DNA from: Acidimicrobiia bacterium
Lineage (GTDB): Bacteria > Actinomycetota > Acidimicrobiia > Acidimicrobiales > CAIXPF01
Direction of reading: 5' to 3'
NCBI GenBank assembly: GCA_947476745.1
Contig: CANJRG010000002.1
Location: 62,001-126,000, forward strand
Length of the DNA stretch: 64,000 bases
Below are positions 1-9,473 of this stretch, piece after piece; within the stretch, counting starts at the first letter, position 1; every line of letters begins with the position of its first letter. A model generated the notes under the pieces. The model worked only from the letters and a program-made list of their open reading frames with translations, had not been told where the DNA came from and did not search any database. Both the position numbers and the translations under genes were made by a program.

Positions 1-180
1 CAACAGAAACAGCAGCGGCACCCCGGCCACCAATGCGGCCTTGCGGGCGGGCCCCATCCGGGAACGGGACCGACCGGTGTCCGCAGCAAGGCCGCTGTCG
101 CCTGCAAGGGCGGTGGCGTCGGTCTCGGCGACATCGTCGGGGATCATCCGATGATCGGCGTCAGCCGGTGTCCCGGCCAT
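1..180 (-). CDS. Membrane-anchored redoxin N-terminus (CcmG/DsbE-like), partial
   Basis: The ATG at 180 lies one base after the ccmF stop codon, so this is the next gene of the ccm operon. Only 60 residues are visible: a polar, cytosolic-looking stretch of about 45 residues, then the start of a hydrophobic segment (AALVAGVPLLFLL) that runs off the window. This layout fits a membrane-anchored thioredoxin-like protein (CcmG/DsbE), which keeps apocytochrome c thiols reduced outside the membrane. The redoxin domain and its CXXC motif are not in the window, so the name rests on gene position. Another ccm or resA-like anchored protein is possible. Confidence 0.45.
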   Translation of the reverse strand, partial: MAGTPADADHRMIPDDVAETDATALAGDSGLAADTGRSRSRMGPARKAALVAGVPLLFLL

Positions 181-181
181 C

Positions 182-2160
<1,979 letters not shown>

Positions 2161-2164
<4 letters not shown>

Positions 2165-2688
2165 GGTGCCGCTTTCGTGGCGTCGCCCTCGTCGTAGGCC
2201 GCCACCCGGTCGGGGTTCTTCTCGACGTAGACCTCGGAGTGCTTGATCAGCATCCGGTCCGACCGGAACACCTCACCCTCCCAGCGCCCCTCGAGCACCA
2301 CCGGGATCCCCGGTGCGAACAGCTTGGGGATCTCGCCACGGTGCTCCACCGGCACCTCGATGCCGTTGTAGGTCACCGTGAAGCGGGCCGTTCCCGACGA
2401 ACGGTCGAGTCCACCGTCCTCCACGTTGCCCTGGAGCCGGAACCGGTCCTCACCGAGGGTGGTGCGCTTCGCCACCGCCTCGTCCGCGTTGTAGAAGAAC
2501 AGCGTGGCGCTGCCGAGGCCACGGAACAGCACGAAGCCCAGTGCCGCCACGGCCACCAGGCCCAGCAGCGCTCCGCGCCAGCGACGGGCACCGCCCCGTC
2601 GCGCGCCGCGGGGCGGTTCGGACCCGCCGTCGGAGGGCCCGTCCGGCGAAAAAGGGACCTCGGTCAGCGACCGCGGGGTCACATCCAT
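2161..2688 (-). CDS. ccmE: Cytochrome c maturation haem chaperone CcmE
   Basis: 175 residues with an N-terminal anchor at about 39-56 and a periplasmic-type OB-fold domain. CcmE carries haem covalently on a histidine and passes it from CcmC to CcmF. The HxxxY haem-attachment motif is present (H150, Y154 in IKHSEVYVEK), so this is the classical His type and not the Cys variant of some archaea and sulfate reducers. The unusually long basic N-tail (residues 1-38, Pro/Arg-rich) would be cytosolic. The ATG at 2688 overlaps the end of ccmD by 10 nt. Confidence 0.93.
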
Positions 2689-2813
2689 CGACGGCGCTCC
2701 TTGGGGACGAGCAGGCTCAACCGGCGGCCTCGTGTCAGAACCCGCCAGGCGTAGGCCGCCAGCATCGCCCCGGTGACGCCGTAGCCGACGGCGACGTAGC
2801 CGACATCGCTCAT
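2679..2813 (-). CDS. ccmD: CcmD-like small membrane protein
   Basis: 44-residue reading frame between ccmC and ccmE. It has one hydrophobic segment (YVAVGYGVTGAMLAAYAWRV, about residues 6-25) followed by a very basic tail ending RRRWM. This size, topology and position match CcmD, the small membrane subunit that joins the CcmABC complex and helps release holo-CcmE. The ATG at 2813 is 16 nt after the ccmC stop and the 3' end overlaps ccmE by 10 nt. CcmD has little conserved sequence, so the call rests on topology and synteny. Confidence 0.8.
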   Translation of the reverse strand: MSDVGYVAVGYGVTGAMLAAYAWRVLTRGRRLSLLVPKERRRWM

Positions 2814-2829
2814 GATCGCATCACGTTGT

Positions 2830-3609
2830 TCACTGGGTCTCCTGCCCTTCGGCCCGCCGCTGCGCGATCGCCTCGTCGAGAGCCCGATCGGCCACCTGCT
2901 CCTCGAGCCACGCCACGCGGAAGCGGTGGACCAGCAGCCACACGAAGAGCACCGCGAACGTCACCATCGAGAAGAAGAAGGTGAACAACATCATGCCGTC
3001 CAAGCTGGGGTTGAGCGGATTCAGGGTGGCGGTCTGGTGCAGGCCGCGCCACCAGTCCACCGACATCCGGATCAGCGGGACGTCGGCGGCGGCCAACAAC
3101 CCGATCACCGCGCTGCGACGGGCCCGAAGATGCGGGTCGGTGCTGGCGGTCCGCATGGCCCGATAGCCGATGAGCAACACGAACAGCAGCGCGGTGAGGG
3201 TGAGCCGCGGGTCCCACTCCCAGTAGGTACCCCACACCGGACGGCCCCACAGGCTGCCCGTCAGCAGGGTCAGAGCGGTGAACACCAGGGCCAGTTCACC
3301 GGCTGACGCCGCCAGGAGATCCCAGAAAATGGTGCGCTTCCACAGGTACCCGATGCTGCCCACCGCCAGCAGACCGACGCCGAGGTAACCCCCGGCGACG
3401 GCCAGCGGCACGTGGAGGTAGAACAGTCGGACCGCCTCGCCCTGGATGACCTCGGGCGGGCTGATGACCAGCGCCAAGGCCAGGTGCATCGCCAGCATCA
3501 GCAGGACAACCACACCGAGCACCCGGGTGCAGCGGGACCCTGTGGTGGCCAGACGGTCCTCCGTCGGCCGGGGCCGGCCGGGGCTCTCGACCTGCGCGTT
3601 CGTCGTCAC
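2830..3609 (-). CDS. ccmC: Haem exporter/haem-handling protein CcmC
   Basis: 259 residues with six hydrophobic segments. CcmC loads haem onto CcmE. The WWD-type signature is present at about residues 126-137 (WGTYWEWDPRLT), and a conserved His (YLHVP, about residue 65) is a probable haem ligand. I place the start at the GTG at 3609 because it overlaps the ccmB stop codon (GTGA). A longer in-frame extension to 3696 lies inside ccmB and is unlikely. The N-terminal 25 residues are more polar than in most CcmC proteins. Confidence 0.93.
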   Translation of the reverse strand: MTTNAQVESPGRPRPTEDRLATTGSRCTRVLGVVVLLMLAMHLALALVISPPEVIQGEAVRLFYLHVPLAVAGGYLGVGLLAVGSIGYLWKRTIFWDLLAASAGELALVFTALTLLTGSLWGRPVWGTYWEWDPRLTLTALLFVLLIGYRAMRTASTDPHLRARRSAVIGLLAAADVPLIRMSVDWWRGLHQTATLNPLNPSLDGMMLFTFFFSMVTFAVLFVWLLVHRFRVAWLEEQVADRALDEAIAQRRAEGQETQ

Positions 3610-4274
3610 GAGTCCTCCAGCAACGGTTCGAACAACAACATGCCGAGCGCAACGTAGGCCACGGCGAAGGTGATCAACAGTCCACACCATCGCCACGCCT
3701 CACCGGAAGATCCGTCAAGCGCCGCGGCGAAGGCACGGGTCCCACCGATCATGACCGGCGCGACCACCGGAAGGAAAAGTAGTGGCAGAAGCGTCTCCCG
3801 TACGCGCAGGCCCGCAGCGAGGGCGCCGTACACCGTGCCCGCCGCCACCAGGCCGGTGGTCGCCGCCACCGTGGCCACCACCAGCACCGGCCAGCCCCGC
3901 AGGCTGGTGTCGTACATCAGCCGGACCCCGACACCCAGTCCGACCTCGAGCATCGCCAGCACCACGAACACCGCCGCGGACTTGCCCAGGAATACCCCCG
4001 CCGGGTCGAGCCCGGTCATCCGAAGGGCGTCGCGGCCACCGTCGGCCGACTCCACCGCGTAGCTGCGCTGCACCACCAGCAGGGTCGACAACAGCACGGC
4101 GATCCAGAACAGCCCCGGGGTGGCCTCCTGCAGGAACCCCCGGTCGGGGTCGAGGGCGAAGGCGAACAGCAGCAGCACCACCAGGGCGAAAGGGGCGATC
4201 TGGTTGAGCGCGATCTTGGAGCGTGCCTCGATGCGCAGGTCCTTGCCCGCCACCAACATCGCATCACGCCACAT
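3606..4274 (-). CDS. ccmB: Haem exporter membrane subunit CcmB
   Basis: 222-residue membrane protein with six hydrophobic segments that pairs with the ATPase CcmA and with CcmC in the CcmABCD complex. The opening (MWRDAMLVAGKDLRIEARSK followed by a hydrophobic stretch) is typical of CcmB. The ATG at 4274 shares one base with the ccmA stop codon (TGATG) and the 3' end overlaps the ccmC start, which argues for one tightly coupled transcript. Confidence 0.92.
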   Translation of the reverse strand: MWRDAMLVAGKDLRIEARSKIALNQIAPFALVVLLLFAFALDPDRGFLQEATPGLFWIAVLLSTLLVVQRSYAVESADGGRDALRMTGLDPAGVFLGKSAAVFVVLAMLEVGLGVGVRLMYDTSLRGWPVLVVATVAATTGLVAAGTVYGALAAGLRVRETLLPLLFLPVVAPVMIGGTRAFAAALDGSSGEAWRWCGLLITFAVAYVALGMLLFEPLLEDS

Positions 4275-4948
4275 CAGGAATCGCCCGTCGGTCGTTCGGA
4301 CTCATCCCCGGCGCCGGCCACCACACCGCCCACGATGCGGATCTCGCGGCTGGCCAGGGCGGCGGACCGGTCGAGTTCGTGGGAGGCCACCAGCGCCGTG
4401 GCACCACCGGTCACCGCCTCGCGAACCAGGCTGTCGAGCAGATCCCGCGAGGTGGCATCGAGCCCGGTGTGCGGTTCGTCGAGGAACCAGATCTCGGGGC
4501 GGCGCACCACCAGACAGGCCAGGGCGGTACGCCGGCGCTGTCCTGCGGACAGATGAGCCACGGCCAGGGACCGCCAGCGCTGCGCCACCTCGAGTCGGTC
4601 GAGGGTGGCAACGGCGTCGCCGACCGGGGCACCGACGCTGCGGGCCCAGAAGCGCACGTTCTCCTCGGCGGTGAGGTCGAGGTAGAGCCCGTTGGTGTGG
4701 CCGAGGTAGCCCACCCGGCGCCGGATCTCACGACGCCGCCGTTCGAGATCGAAACCCAGGACCTGCCCGCTGCCCTTGGCCAGCGGGGCCAGGCCGGCGC
4801 ACAGACGCAACAGGGTCGACTTCCCGGCACCGTTGGGACCCGCCACGAGAACGATCTCACCCCGAGTCACGTCGAGATCGACGCCGGCCAGGGCTGGGAA
4901 CCGTCCGAGGACCGTGACCGCGTCGCGCAGGTGGATGACCGGTTCCAT
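4274..4948 (-). CDS. ccmA: Haem exporter ATP-binding subunit CcmA
   Basis: 224-residue ABC ATPase, first gene of the ccm operon. It powers release of holo-CcmE from CcmC. Walker A is GPNGAGKS (37-44), the signature is LSAGQ (133-137), Walker B ends FLDEP (155-159) and the switch His is near 190 (ASHELDR). The ATG at 4948 gives the family's usual short length. A TAGCGT hexamer lies 11 nt upstream on the minus strand and could be the -10 element of a short-leader promoter. The gene is divergent from a sortase. Confidence 0.94.
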   Translation of the reverse strand: MEPVIHLRDAVTVLGRFPALAGVDLDVTRGEIVLVAGPNGAGKSTLLRLCAGLAPLAKGSGQVLGFDLERRRREIRRRVGYLGHTNGLYLDLTAEENVRFWARSVGAPVGDAVATLDRLEVAQRWRSLAVAHLSAGQRRRTALACLVVRRPEIWFLDEPHTGLDATSRDLLDSLVREAVTGGATALVASHELDRSAALASREIRIVGGVVAGAGDESERPTGDS

Positions 4949-4990
4949 GAGGCGTTTGCACGCTACCGGAGCCGGCGACACTGCTGCCAC

Positions 4991-5018
4991 GCAGGGCCGA
5001 CACCGGGCACGGCCCTGC
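4991..5018. repeat. Inverted repeat, 9-bp arms, in ccmA/sortase divergent region
   Basis: Arms GCAGGGCCG (4991-4999) and CGGCCCTGC (5010-5018) with a 10-nt spacer, perfectly complementary. It lies between two divergent start codons, so it could be a regulator site or a transcript hairpin. Its spacer equals that of the second inverted repeat 15 nt away, but the arm sequences differ. Confidence 0.5.
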
Positions 5019-5032
5019 CGCCGGTATCGTGG

Positions 5033-5062
5033 TCGTTCCGGTAACCACCACCACCGGAACGA
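5033..5062. repeat. Inverted repeat, 10-bp arms, just upstream of sortase start
   Basis: Arms TCGTTCCGGT (5033-5042) and ACCGGAACGA (5053-5062) separated by 10 nt. It ends 12 nt before the sortase GTG and so covers the probable promoter or leader. It may be an operator or an mRNA hairpin that affects ribosome access. No matching regulator is obvious in the window. Confidence 0.5.
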
Positions 5063-5074
5063 TCGGAGAGCCGG

Positions 5075-6202
5075 GTGGGTCAACGAGGCGCAGCACGGGC
5101 ACTCGGCATCGTGGGTCGTGGACTCGTCGGGTCCGGCGTGGTTGTGTTGCTGTTCGCCGCCTACCAGCTGTGGGGTACCGGCCTGTCGGAGTCGAAGTCC
5201 CAGGACCGACTCTCGGACACCTTCGAAGCCCGCATGGCCGACGCCATGACGGCGCTCGCCACCACGTCGACGACGCTGAAGGGCGCGGTGAGCACCCAGG
5301 CCGGCGCCCCGGTCGAGGACAGCTCGGCTGCGCCGACCCAGACGGTGCCGCCCGAGCTGATCGACCTGGTCTACCCCGAGGAGGGTGAGCCGCTCGCCCG
5401 TATCGTCATCCCGAGGATCAAGGTCGACAAGGTGGTCGTCGAGGGCACGGCCGAAGGCGACCTGCGCAAGGGGCCCGGCCATTTCACCGACAGTGCCCTG
5501 CCGGGCCAGAAGGGCAACGCCGCCATCGCCGGGCACCGCACCACCTACGGGGCACCGTTCGGCGACATCGACCAGCTCCAACCCGGCGACGAGATCCGGG
5601 TCACGACCGTGCTCGGCCAGTCCACCTACCGCGTGGCGGGGACCCAGATCGTCACCCCGGACCAGACCGAGGTGGTCGGTGACTTCGGCGACAACCGTCT
5701 GACGCTGGCGGCCTGCCATCCGAAATTCAGCGCCAGCCAGCGCATCATCGTGTCGGCCCTGCTCGACGGCGAGCCCATCCCCACCGTCGCCCGGCCCGAG
5801 GACCGGGTCACCATCGACCTGTCGAGCTCCCCGACCGCGGCCCCCGTCACCACGACCGGCCCGACGGCAACGACGTCGGCAGATGCCACGTCACCGTCCA
5901 CGACCTCCGCCACCGCACCGGCTGGCGCGCTCCAGGCAGCCGACAACCCGGCCGACAACCCGGCTCCGGCGATGAACGGCCTGGCGGGCGACCGTACCGC
6001 CTGGCCGGGCGCGGTCCTGTGGGCCCTGGCCACCCTGGCGGCCGGCACCGCGGCATGGGCCGTCGCCCTGGCCCTCGAGCGTCGCCGGGGCACCCCGAAC
6101 ACCGCCCGGCGCTGGCTCGTCTACGCCCTGGCGTCACCGGCCATCGGGGCTTGCCTGTTCGGCTGTTTCAGCTACATCGACCGGCTCCTGCCGTCCTACT
6201 GA
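5075..6202 (+). CDS. Class E-type sortase with C-terminal membrane segments
   Basis: 375 residues. An N-terminal membrane anchor (about 18-32) is followed by a sortase domain (about 105-232). The catalytic His (AGHRTTYG, H154), Cys (LAACHPKF, C214) and Arg (R223) are all present. Sortases of this class attach LAXTG-type proteins to the actinobacterial cell wall or assemble pili. The domain is followed by a Thr/Ala/Pro-rich stretch (about 240-300) and two further hydrophobic segments (about 309-333 and 347-365), which class E enzymes do not usually have. GTG start with GGAGAG upstream. No partner with a sorting signal was seen in the window. Confidence 0.88.
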   Translation: MGQRGAARALGIVGRGLVGSGVVVLLFAAYQLWGTGLSESKSQDRLSDTFEARMADAMTALATTSTTLKGAVSTQAGAPVEDSSAAPTQTVPPELIDLVYPEEGEPLARIVIPRIKVDKVVVEGTAEGDLRKGPGHFTDSALPGQKGNAAIAGHRTTYGAPFGDIDQLQPGDEIRVTTVLGQSTYRVAGTQIVTPDQTEVVGDFGDNRLTLAACHPKFSASQRIIVSALLDGEPIPTVARPEDRVTIDLSSSPTAAPVTTTGPTATTSADATSPSTTSATAPAGALQAADNPADNPAPAMNGLAGDRTAWPGAVLWALATLAAGTAAWAVALALERRRGTPNTARRWLVYALASPAIGACLFGCFSYIDRLLPSY

Positions 6203-6220
6203 GCGCAGCCTGCCGACGAC

Positions 6221-6871
6221 ATGCACCTGACACCTCACGACATGCACCCGATCATGACGCGACCGAATGCGACGATGCGCCGGTGGATCGGCGTCGCGGC
6301 CCTGGTGGGACTCGGCGCGCTGCTGCCGGCGGGCTGCCGAGGCGGCGGCTCGGCCGACGAGGGTGCGACGACGTCCACCATCGCCGCGGCCACCTCCACC
6401 ACCACGGCCTTCGACCCGACGCAGCCGCGGACGGCGACCGGTGCCAACAGCAATCCGCGTGACGATCGCATTGGCCCGCCTGCAAGAAACCGTCCCTCCG
6501 ACGGCAGCCTCGCCGAAGGCTCGTGCTTCAACGAGTTCCTCGAACAGCGGGGTGAAGCGCTCGTACACCGCCTCCAGGCCGCCGACTGTGCCAAGGCACA
6601 CGACGGCGAGGTCTTCGCCGTGCTGCTGGTCGAGGGACCGGAGGGTGCCGTCTTCGCCGGCGAGTCCGAGATCGGCAAGTTGGCCGCGGGTCGCTGCCTG
6701 GCCCGCTTCGAGGCCTTTATCGGCATGGAGTACGCCACCTCGACGCTGCGGATCGCAACGTTGCGTCCGACGGGTACCACGTGGGCCACCGGTGACCGCA
6801 CCGTGGTGTGCTCGCTCTACGACGAGGACCTGCGGCCGCTGGTCGGTACCGCCCGGGCCTCGAGGCGCTGA
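6221..6871 (+). CDS. Septum-formation-type lipoprotein
   Basis: 216 residues from the first ATG. A lipobox (LLPAGC, lipidated Cys about residue 39) indicates an exported lipoprotein. A Thr-rich linker (about 45-65) leads to a C-terminal domain with paired cysteines and the pattern C-x4-H-x2-E (CAKAHDGEVF), like the actinobacterial 'septum formation' domain of unknown mechanism. ATGs at 6242, 6254 and 6275 are alternative starts, and the last gives a classic short signal peptide (MRRWIGVAAL...). No clear ribosome site separates them. It begins 18 nt after the sortase and probably shares its transcript. Confidence 0.7.
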   Translation: MHLTPHDMHPIMTRPNATMRRWIGVAALVGLGALLPAGCRGGGSADEGATTSTIAAATSTTTAFDPTQPRTATGANSNPRDDRIGPPARNRPSDGSLAEGSCFNEFLEQRGEALVHRLQAADCAKAHDGEVFAVLLVEGPEGAVFAGESEIGKLAAGRCLARFEAFIGMEYATSTLRIATLRPTGTTWATGDRTVVCSLYDEDLRPLVGTARASRR

Positions 6872-6888
6872 GCGGCGCCGCCGGGCAC

Positions 6889-6910
6889 GGCCCGTCCCGC
6901 GGGACGGGCC
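6889..6910. terminator. Perfect 22-bp inverted repeat between convergent genes
   Basis: GGCCCGTCCC and GGGACGGGCC flank a GC centre, giving a fully self-complementary block between the lipoprotein stop (6871) and the biotin-carrier stop (6920). There is no T-tract on either strand. The position suggests a bidirectional terminator of the U-poor actinobacterial kind. Confidence 0.6.
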
Positions 6911-6919
6911 GCCGACGAA

Positions 6920-7132
6920 TCAGCCGATGACGGCGAGGACGTCGCCCTCTTGCACCTGGTCCTCGGGCTTCACCCGCAACTCGGTCACCGTGCCCGCATG
7001 GGGTGCCGTGACGGGAATCTCCATCTTCATGGACTCGAGGATGATGAGCTCGTCGCCCTCGGCCACGGTGGCGCCGACCTCCACGACCACCTGCCACACA
7101 TTGGCTGCGATCTCAGCCTTGACGTCGGCCAC
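6920..7132 (-). CDS. Stand-alone biotin carrier (biotinyl/lipoyl attachment) protein
   Basis: 70 residues, only a biotinyl-domain fold. The attachment motif is ESMKMEIPV with the modified Lys at about residue 36. It would be biotinylated and present carboxybiotin to a carboxylase or transcarboxylase. The GTG at 7132 is preceded by GGGG. No carboxylase or biotin ligase gene is adjacent, so its partner is elsewhere. Free-standing carriers of this size are known in actinobacteria as biotinylated proteins of unclear role. A longer frame upstream to 7282 is low-complexity and unlikely. Confidence 0.88.
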   Translation of the reverse strand: MADVKAEIAANVWQVVVEVGATVAEGDELIILESMKMEIPVTAPHAGTVTELRVKPEDQVQEGDVLAVIG

Positions 7133-7283
7133 AATTCCCCCGAAACATCTCTGGCGCTTGAGGCGCCGCCTGCAACGACGTGGGCACCCTAGCCGTGCCG
7201 TCAAAGCCGCCGCGAACCAACCGGGTGGCGCGGAGGTCACGCACCACGGCGGACAGGCCCGGGGCGCACACCGGTCGGCCAAC

Positions 7284-7289
7284 TACGCT
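7284..7289 (+). promoter_or_regulatory. Putative -10 element of a leaderless transcript
   Basis: TACGCT ends 7 nt before the GTG at 7297, with no Shine-Dalgarno sequence. The spacing places the transcription start at or next to the start codon. Confidence 0.5.
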
Positions 7290-7296
7290 GTGACCC

Positions 7297-7557
7297 GTGG
7301 CAACTGTGGATCCCGTCCTGACCCGGCGCAGTGCGATCGCCCGCTGGGTCGGCATCGGCAAACGGGTGGGGTACGGCCTGTACCTGTTGGCCATCGTGGT
7401 CTTCGGCGTGGGCTACGCCGTCGGCTACACCACGACCATGACCTCGGTCATCATCGTGTCGCTGTCGGTCGGGTCCGTCATCCTGGCCCCGGCCATCGTC
7501 TACGGATACGGCGTCAAGGCCGCCGAGCGCGAGGAGCGCCGGGCCGCCGCCCGCTGA
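7297..7557 (+). CDS. Small two-helix membrane protein of unknown function
   Basis: 86 residues with two hydrophobic segments (about 26-45 and 48-70) joined by a Gly/Thr-rich turn, flanked by a basic N-terminus and a charged Arg/Glu/Ala C-tail (KAAEREERRA). It looks like an integral membrane protein with both ends cytosolic. No family is recognised. The GTG start is supported by the TACGCT hexamer 7 nt upstream. It lies between the divergent biotin carrier and a co-directional TetR gene. Confidence 0.65.
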   Translation: MATVDPVLTRRSAIARWVGIGKRVGYGLYLLAIVVFGVGYAVGYTTTMTSVIIVSLSVGSVILAPAIVYGYGVKAAEREERRAAAR

Positions 7558-7625
7558 GCGCCATCGGCTACGTGGGGTGCCACACAACCCTGCGCCGGGC
7601 CCGGTCGGTGCCGGGGCCCGGTCGG

Positions 7626-7631
7626 TAGGGT
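7626..7631 (+). promoter_or_regulatory. Putative -10 element of a leaderless transcript
   Basis: TAGGGT ends 8 nt before the GTG at 7640. It supports that GTG, rather than the ATG at 7577, as the start of the TetR gene. Confidence 0.5.
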
Positions 7632-7639
7632 GCCCAGCC

Positions 7640-8203
7640 GTGGGTGCCCGCCTTCCCGCTCCCCTGCGCCGACGGCAACTGCTCGACGTCGCCATCGCCG
7701 TGTTCGCCCGTCGCGGGTATGCGAACGCCTCGATGAGCGACGTGGCGGATGCCGCCGGGGTCACCAAGCCCGTGCTGTACCAGCACTTCCGGTCCAAGCG
7801 CGACCTCTACCTCGCAGCGCTCGACGACGTCGTTGACCGTCTACGCCGGCACGTCGAACAGTCCAGCGGCGACATCGACAGCCCCCGCGAGCAGGCGGTC
7901 GCCGGGCTCTCCGCCTACTTCCGGTTCGTACGCGACCACGACGACGCCTTCGAGCTGCTCTTCGGCGACGGCAGCCGCCGCGACCCCGACCTGAATCGCG
8001 CCGCCCGAGCGTTGGAGGACGCGGTGGGACGCTCGGTCGGTGAGCTGATGGCCGTCAGCGACCTCGCCGACCTCGACCCTGACCTGCTCGGCCACGCCAT
8101 CGTCGGGATGGCCGAGGAGCCGCGCCCCGACCCGGCCCAGTTCGCGGCACCGATAGCGCAGCTGGCGTGGGCCGGCCTGCGTGGGCTCGGATCGGAGGCC
8201 TGA
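7640..8203 (+). CDS. TetR/AcrR family transcriptional regulator
   Basis: 187 residues from the GTG at 7640. An N-terminal TetR helix-turn-helix (about 10-56) includes MSDVADAAGVTKPVLYQHF and is followed by SKRDLYLAAL, the usual start of the ligand-binding half. The C-terminal domain is helical, as in the family, but gives no ligand. An in-frame ATG at 7577 would add 21 residues of low-complexity sequence. The TAGGGT hexamer 8 nt upstream favours the shorter form. Its stop is directly followed by the GTG of uridine kinase (TGAGTG), so the two are co-transcribed. Confidence 0.87.
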   Translation: MGARLPAPLRRRQLLDVAIAVFARRGYANASMSDVADAAGVTKPVLYQHFRSKRDLYLAALDDVVDRLRRHVEQSSGDIDSPREQAVAGLSAYFRFVRDHDDAFELLFGDGSRRDPDLNRAARALEDAVGRSVGELMAVSDLADLDPDLLGHAIVGMAEEPRPDPAQFAAPIAQLAWAGLRGLGSEA

Positions 8204-8866
8204 GTGCCGCCATTGCATCGCCCCGAAGGCCCGGCGCCGTTCGTCATCGGCATCGCCGGCGGGACCGCGTCGGGCAAGACCACCGTGGCCCACCGGCTCG
8301 GCGAGACCGTCGGAGCGGGCGACGTTGCCGTGGTGGCGCTCGACGCCTACTACCACGATGGATCGGACCGCTCCGCCGAGCAGCGGGCCACCGTCGACTA
8401 CGACCATCCCGACGCCCTCGACTGGCCGCTGCTGCTGCACCACATCGACCTGCTGCGCCGCAACCAGCCCGTCGAGGTCCCGGTGTACGACTTCAGCCGC
8501 CACGTGCGCAGCGAGCAGCGACGCCCCGTCGCACCGTCACCGGTGATCGTCGTCGAAGGCATCCTCGCCCTGCACGACCGGCGACTGCGCGAACAGTGCG
8601 ACCTGAAGGTGTACGTGGACGCCGACGCCGACGTGCGACTGATCCGGCGCTTGCGCCGCGACGTCGCGCAGCGCGGCCGCAGTACCGAGCAGGTGATCGA
8701 CCAGTACCTCGCGACGGTCCGTCCCGCTCACGTCCGGTTCGTCGAACCTACCAAACGGTATGCCGACGTGATCGTTCCCGACGGCGACGGGAACGAACGG
8801 GCCGTCGCCTCGCTGCTGGTCCTCGTCCGCGAGGTCGTCGAGGGACGACACCACCCGAACGGTTGA
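8204..8866 (+). CDS. udk: Uridine kinase
   Basis: 220 residues. It phosphorylates uridine/cytidine to UMP/CMP in pyrimidine salvage. The P-loop is GGTASGKTTV (about 19-28), and the nucleoside-binding region DYDHPDALDWPLL (about 65-77) is typical of the family. The lid and base-binding helices contain RLIRRLRRDVAQRGRS. The GTG starts immediately after the TetR stop codon with no gap, so translation is likely coupled. Length fits the single-domain bacterial enzyme. A related phosphoribulokinase/uridine kinase activity cannot be excluded. Confidence 0.9.
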   Translation: MPPLHRPEGPAPFVIGIAGGTASGKTTVAHRLGETVGAGDVAVVALDAYYHDGSDRSAEQRATVDYDHPDALDWPLLLHHIDLLRRNQPVEVPVYDFSRHVRSEQRRPVAPSPVIVVEGILALHDRRLREQCDLKVYVDADADVRLIRRLRRDVAQRGRSTEQVIDQYLATVRPAHVRFVEPTKRYADVIVPDGDGNERAVASLLVLVREVVEGRHHPNG

Positions 8867-8927
8867 ACGGCGCGGCACGACGGCACAGCCCGGCCCGAGG
8901 ACGAGGCCGGACCGCACTCAACCGGGC

Positions 8928-9473
8928 TCAGGACGTTTCGGACCCCTCGAAACGCACGACCCCGGCACGGGCCGCCATCATCACCGCCTCGAGCTTGGTG
9001 TGGACCCCCAGCCGGGTCATGGCATGACGAAGGTGGTTGCGGACGGTGTGCGCCGAGAGGAACAGCCGCACGGCGATCTCCTCGACCGACGCGCCGTCCG
9101 CGGTCAGTGGCAACACCTGCCGTTCCCGGCTGGACAGCTCGAACGTCGCCGTCGCGCCGGTGGGGGCGTCGGCGAGCAGCTGCCGGACATCGCCGGATAG
9201 GTAGATCTCACCCCGGGCCGCGTACCGGATGGCCCGCACCAGGTCCTCGGCGTCGGCGTCCTTGGTCACGAAGCTGCGACAGCCGGTGGCCCACGCCGCG
9301 CCGACCAGAGCCGGGTCCTCGAGGGCGCTGACCATCACCAGGGCCGTACCAGGCCACCGGTCGCGGATCTGACGGGCGGCCTCGAGGCCCGAGCCGCCAC
9401 CGAGGCGGTAGTCGACCACAACCACATCGGGCTGCTGCTGTTCCACCAGGTGCAGCGCGTCGTGCGCCGAGGA
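8928..9473 (-). pseudogene. NarL/LuxR-type response regulator, 5'-truncated remnant
   Basis: The open frame after the TGA at 9474 starts in the middle of a receiver domain (SSAHDALHLVEQQQPDVVVVDYRLGG...). The phospho-acceptor Asp (VVVVDYRL), the conserved Lys (FVTKDAD) and a full LuxR-type helix-turn-helix (LSSRERQVL... TVRNHLRHAM) are present. The first 35-40 residues, including the acidic pair that binds Mg2+, are missing. The only start would be the GTG at 9446, without a ribosome site. The missing part is replaced by the end of the TetR remnant in the same reading frame. A deletion most likely fused the two genes. No histidine kinase is nearby. Confidence 0.75.
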
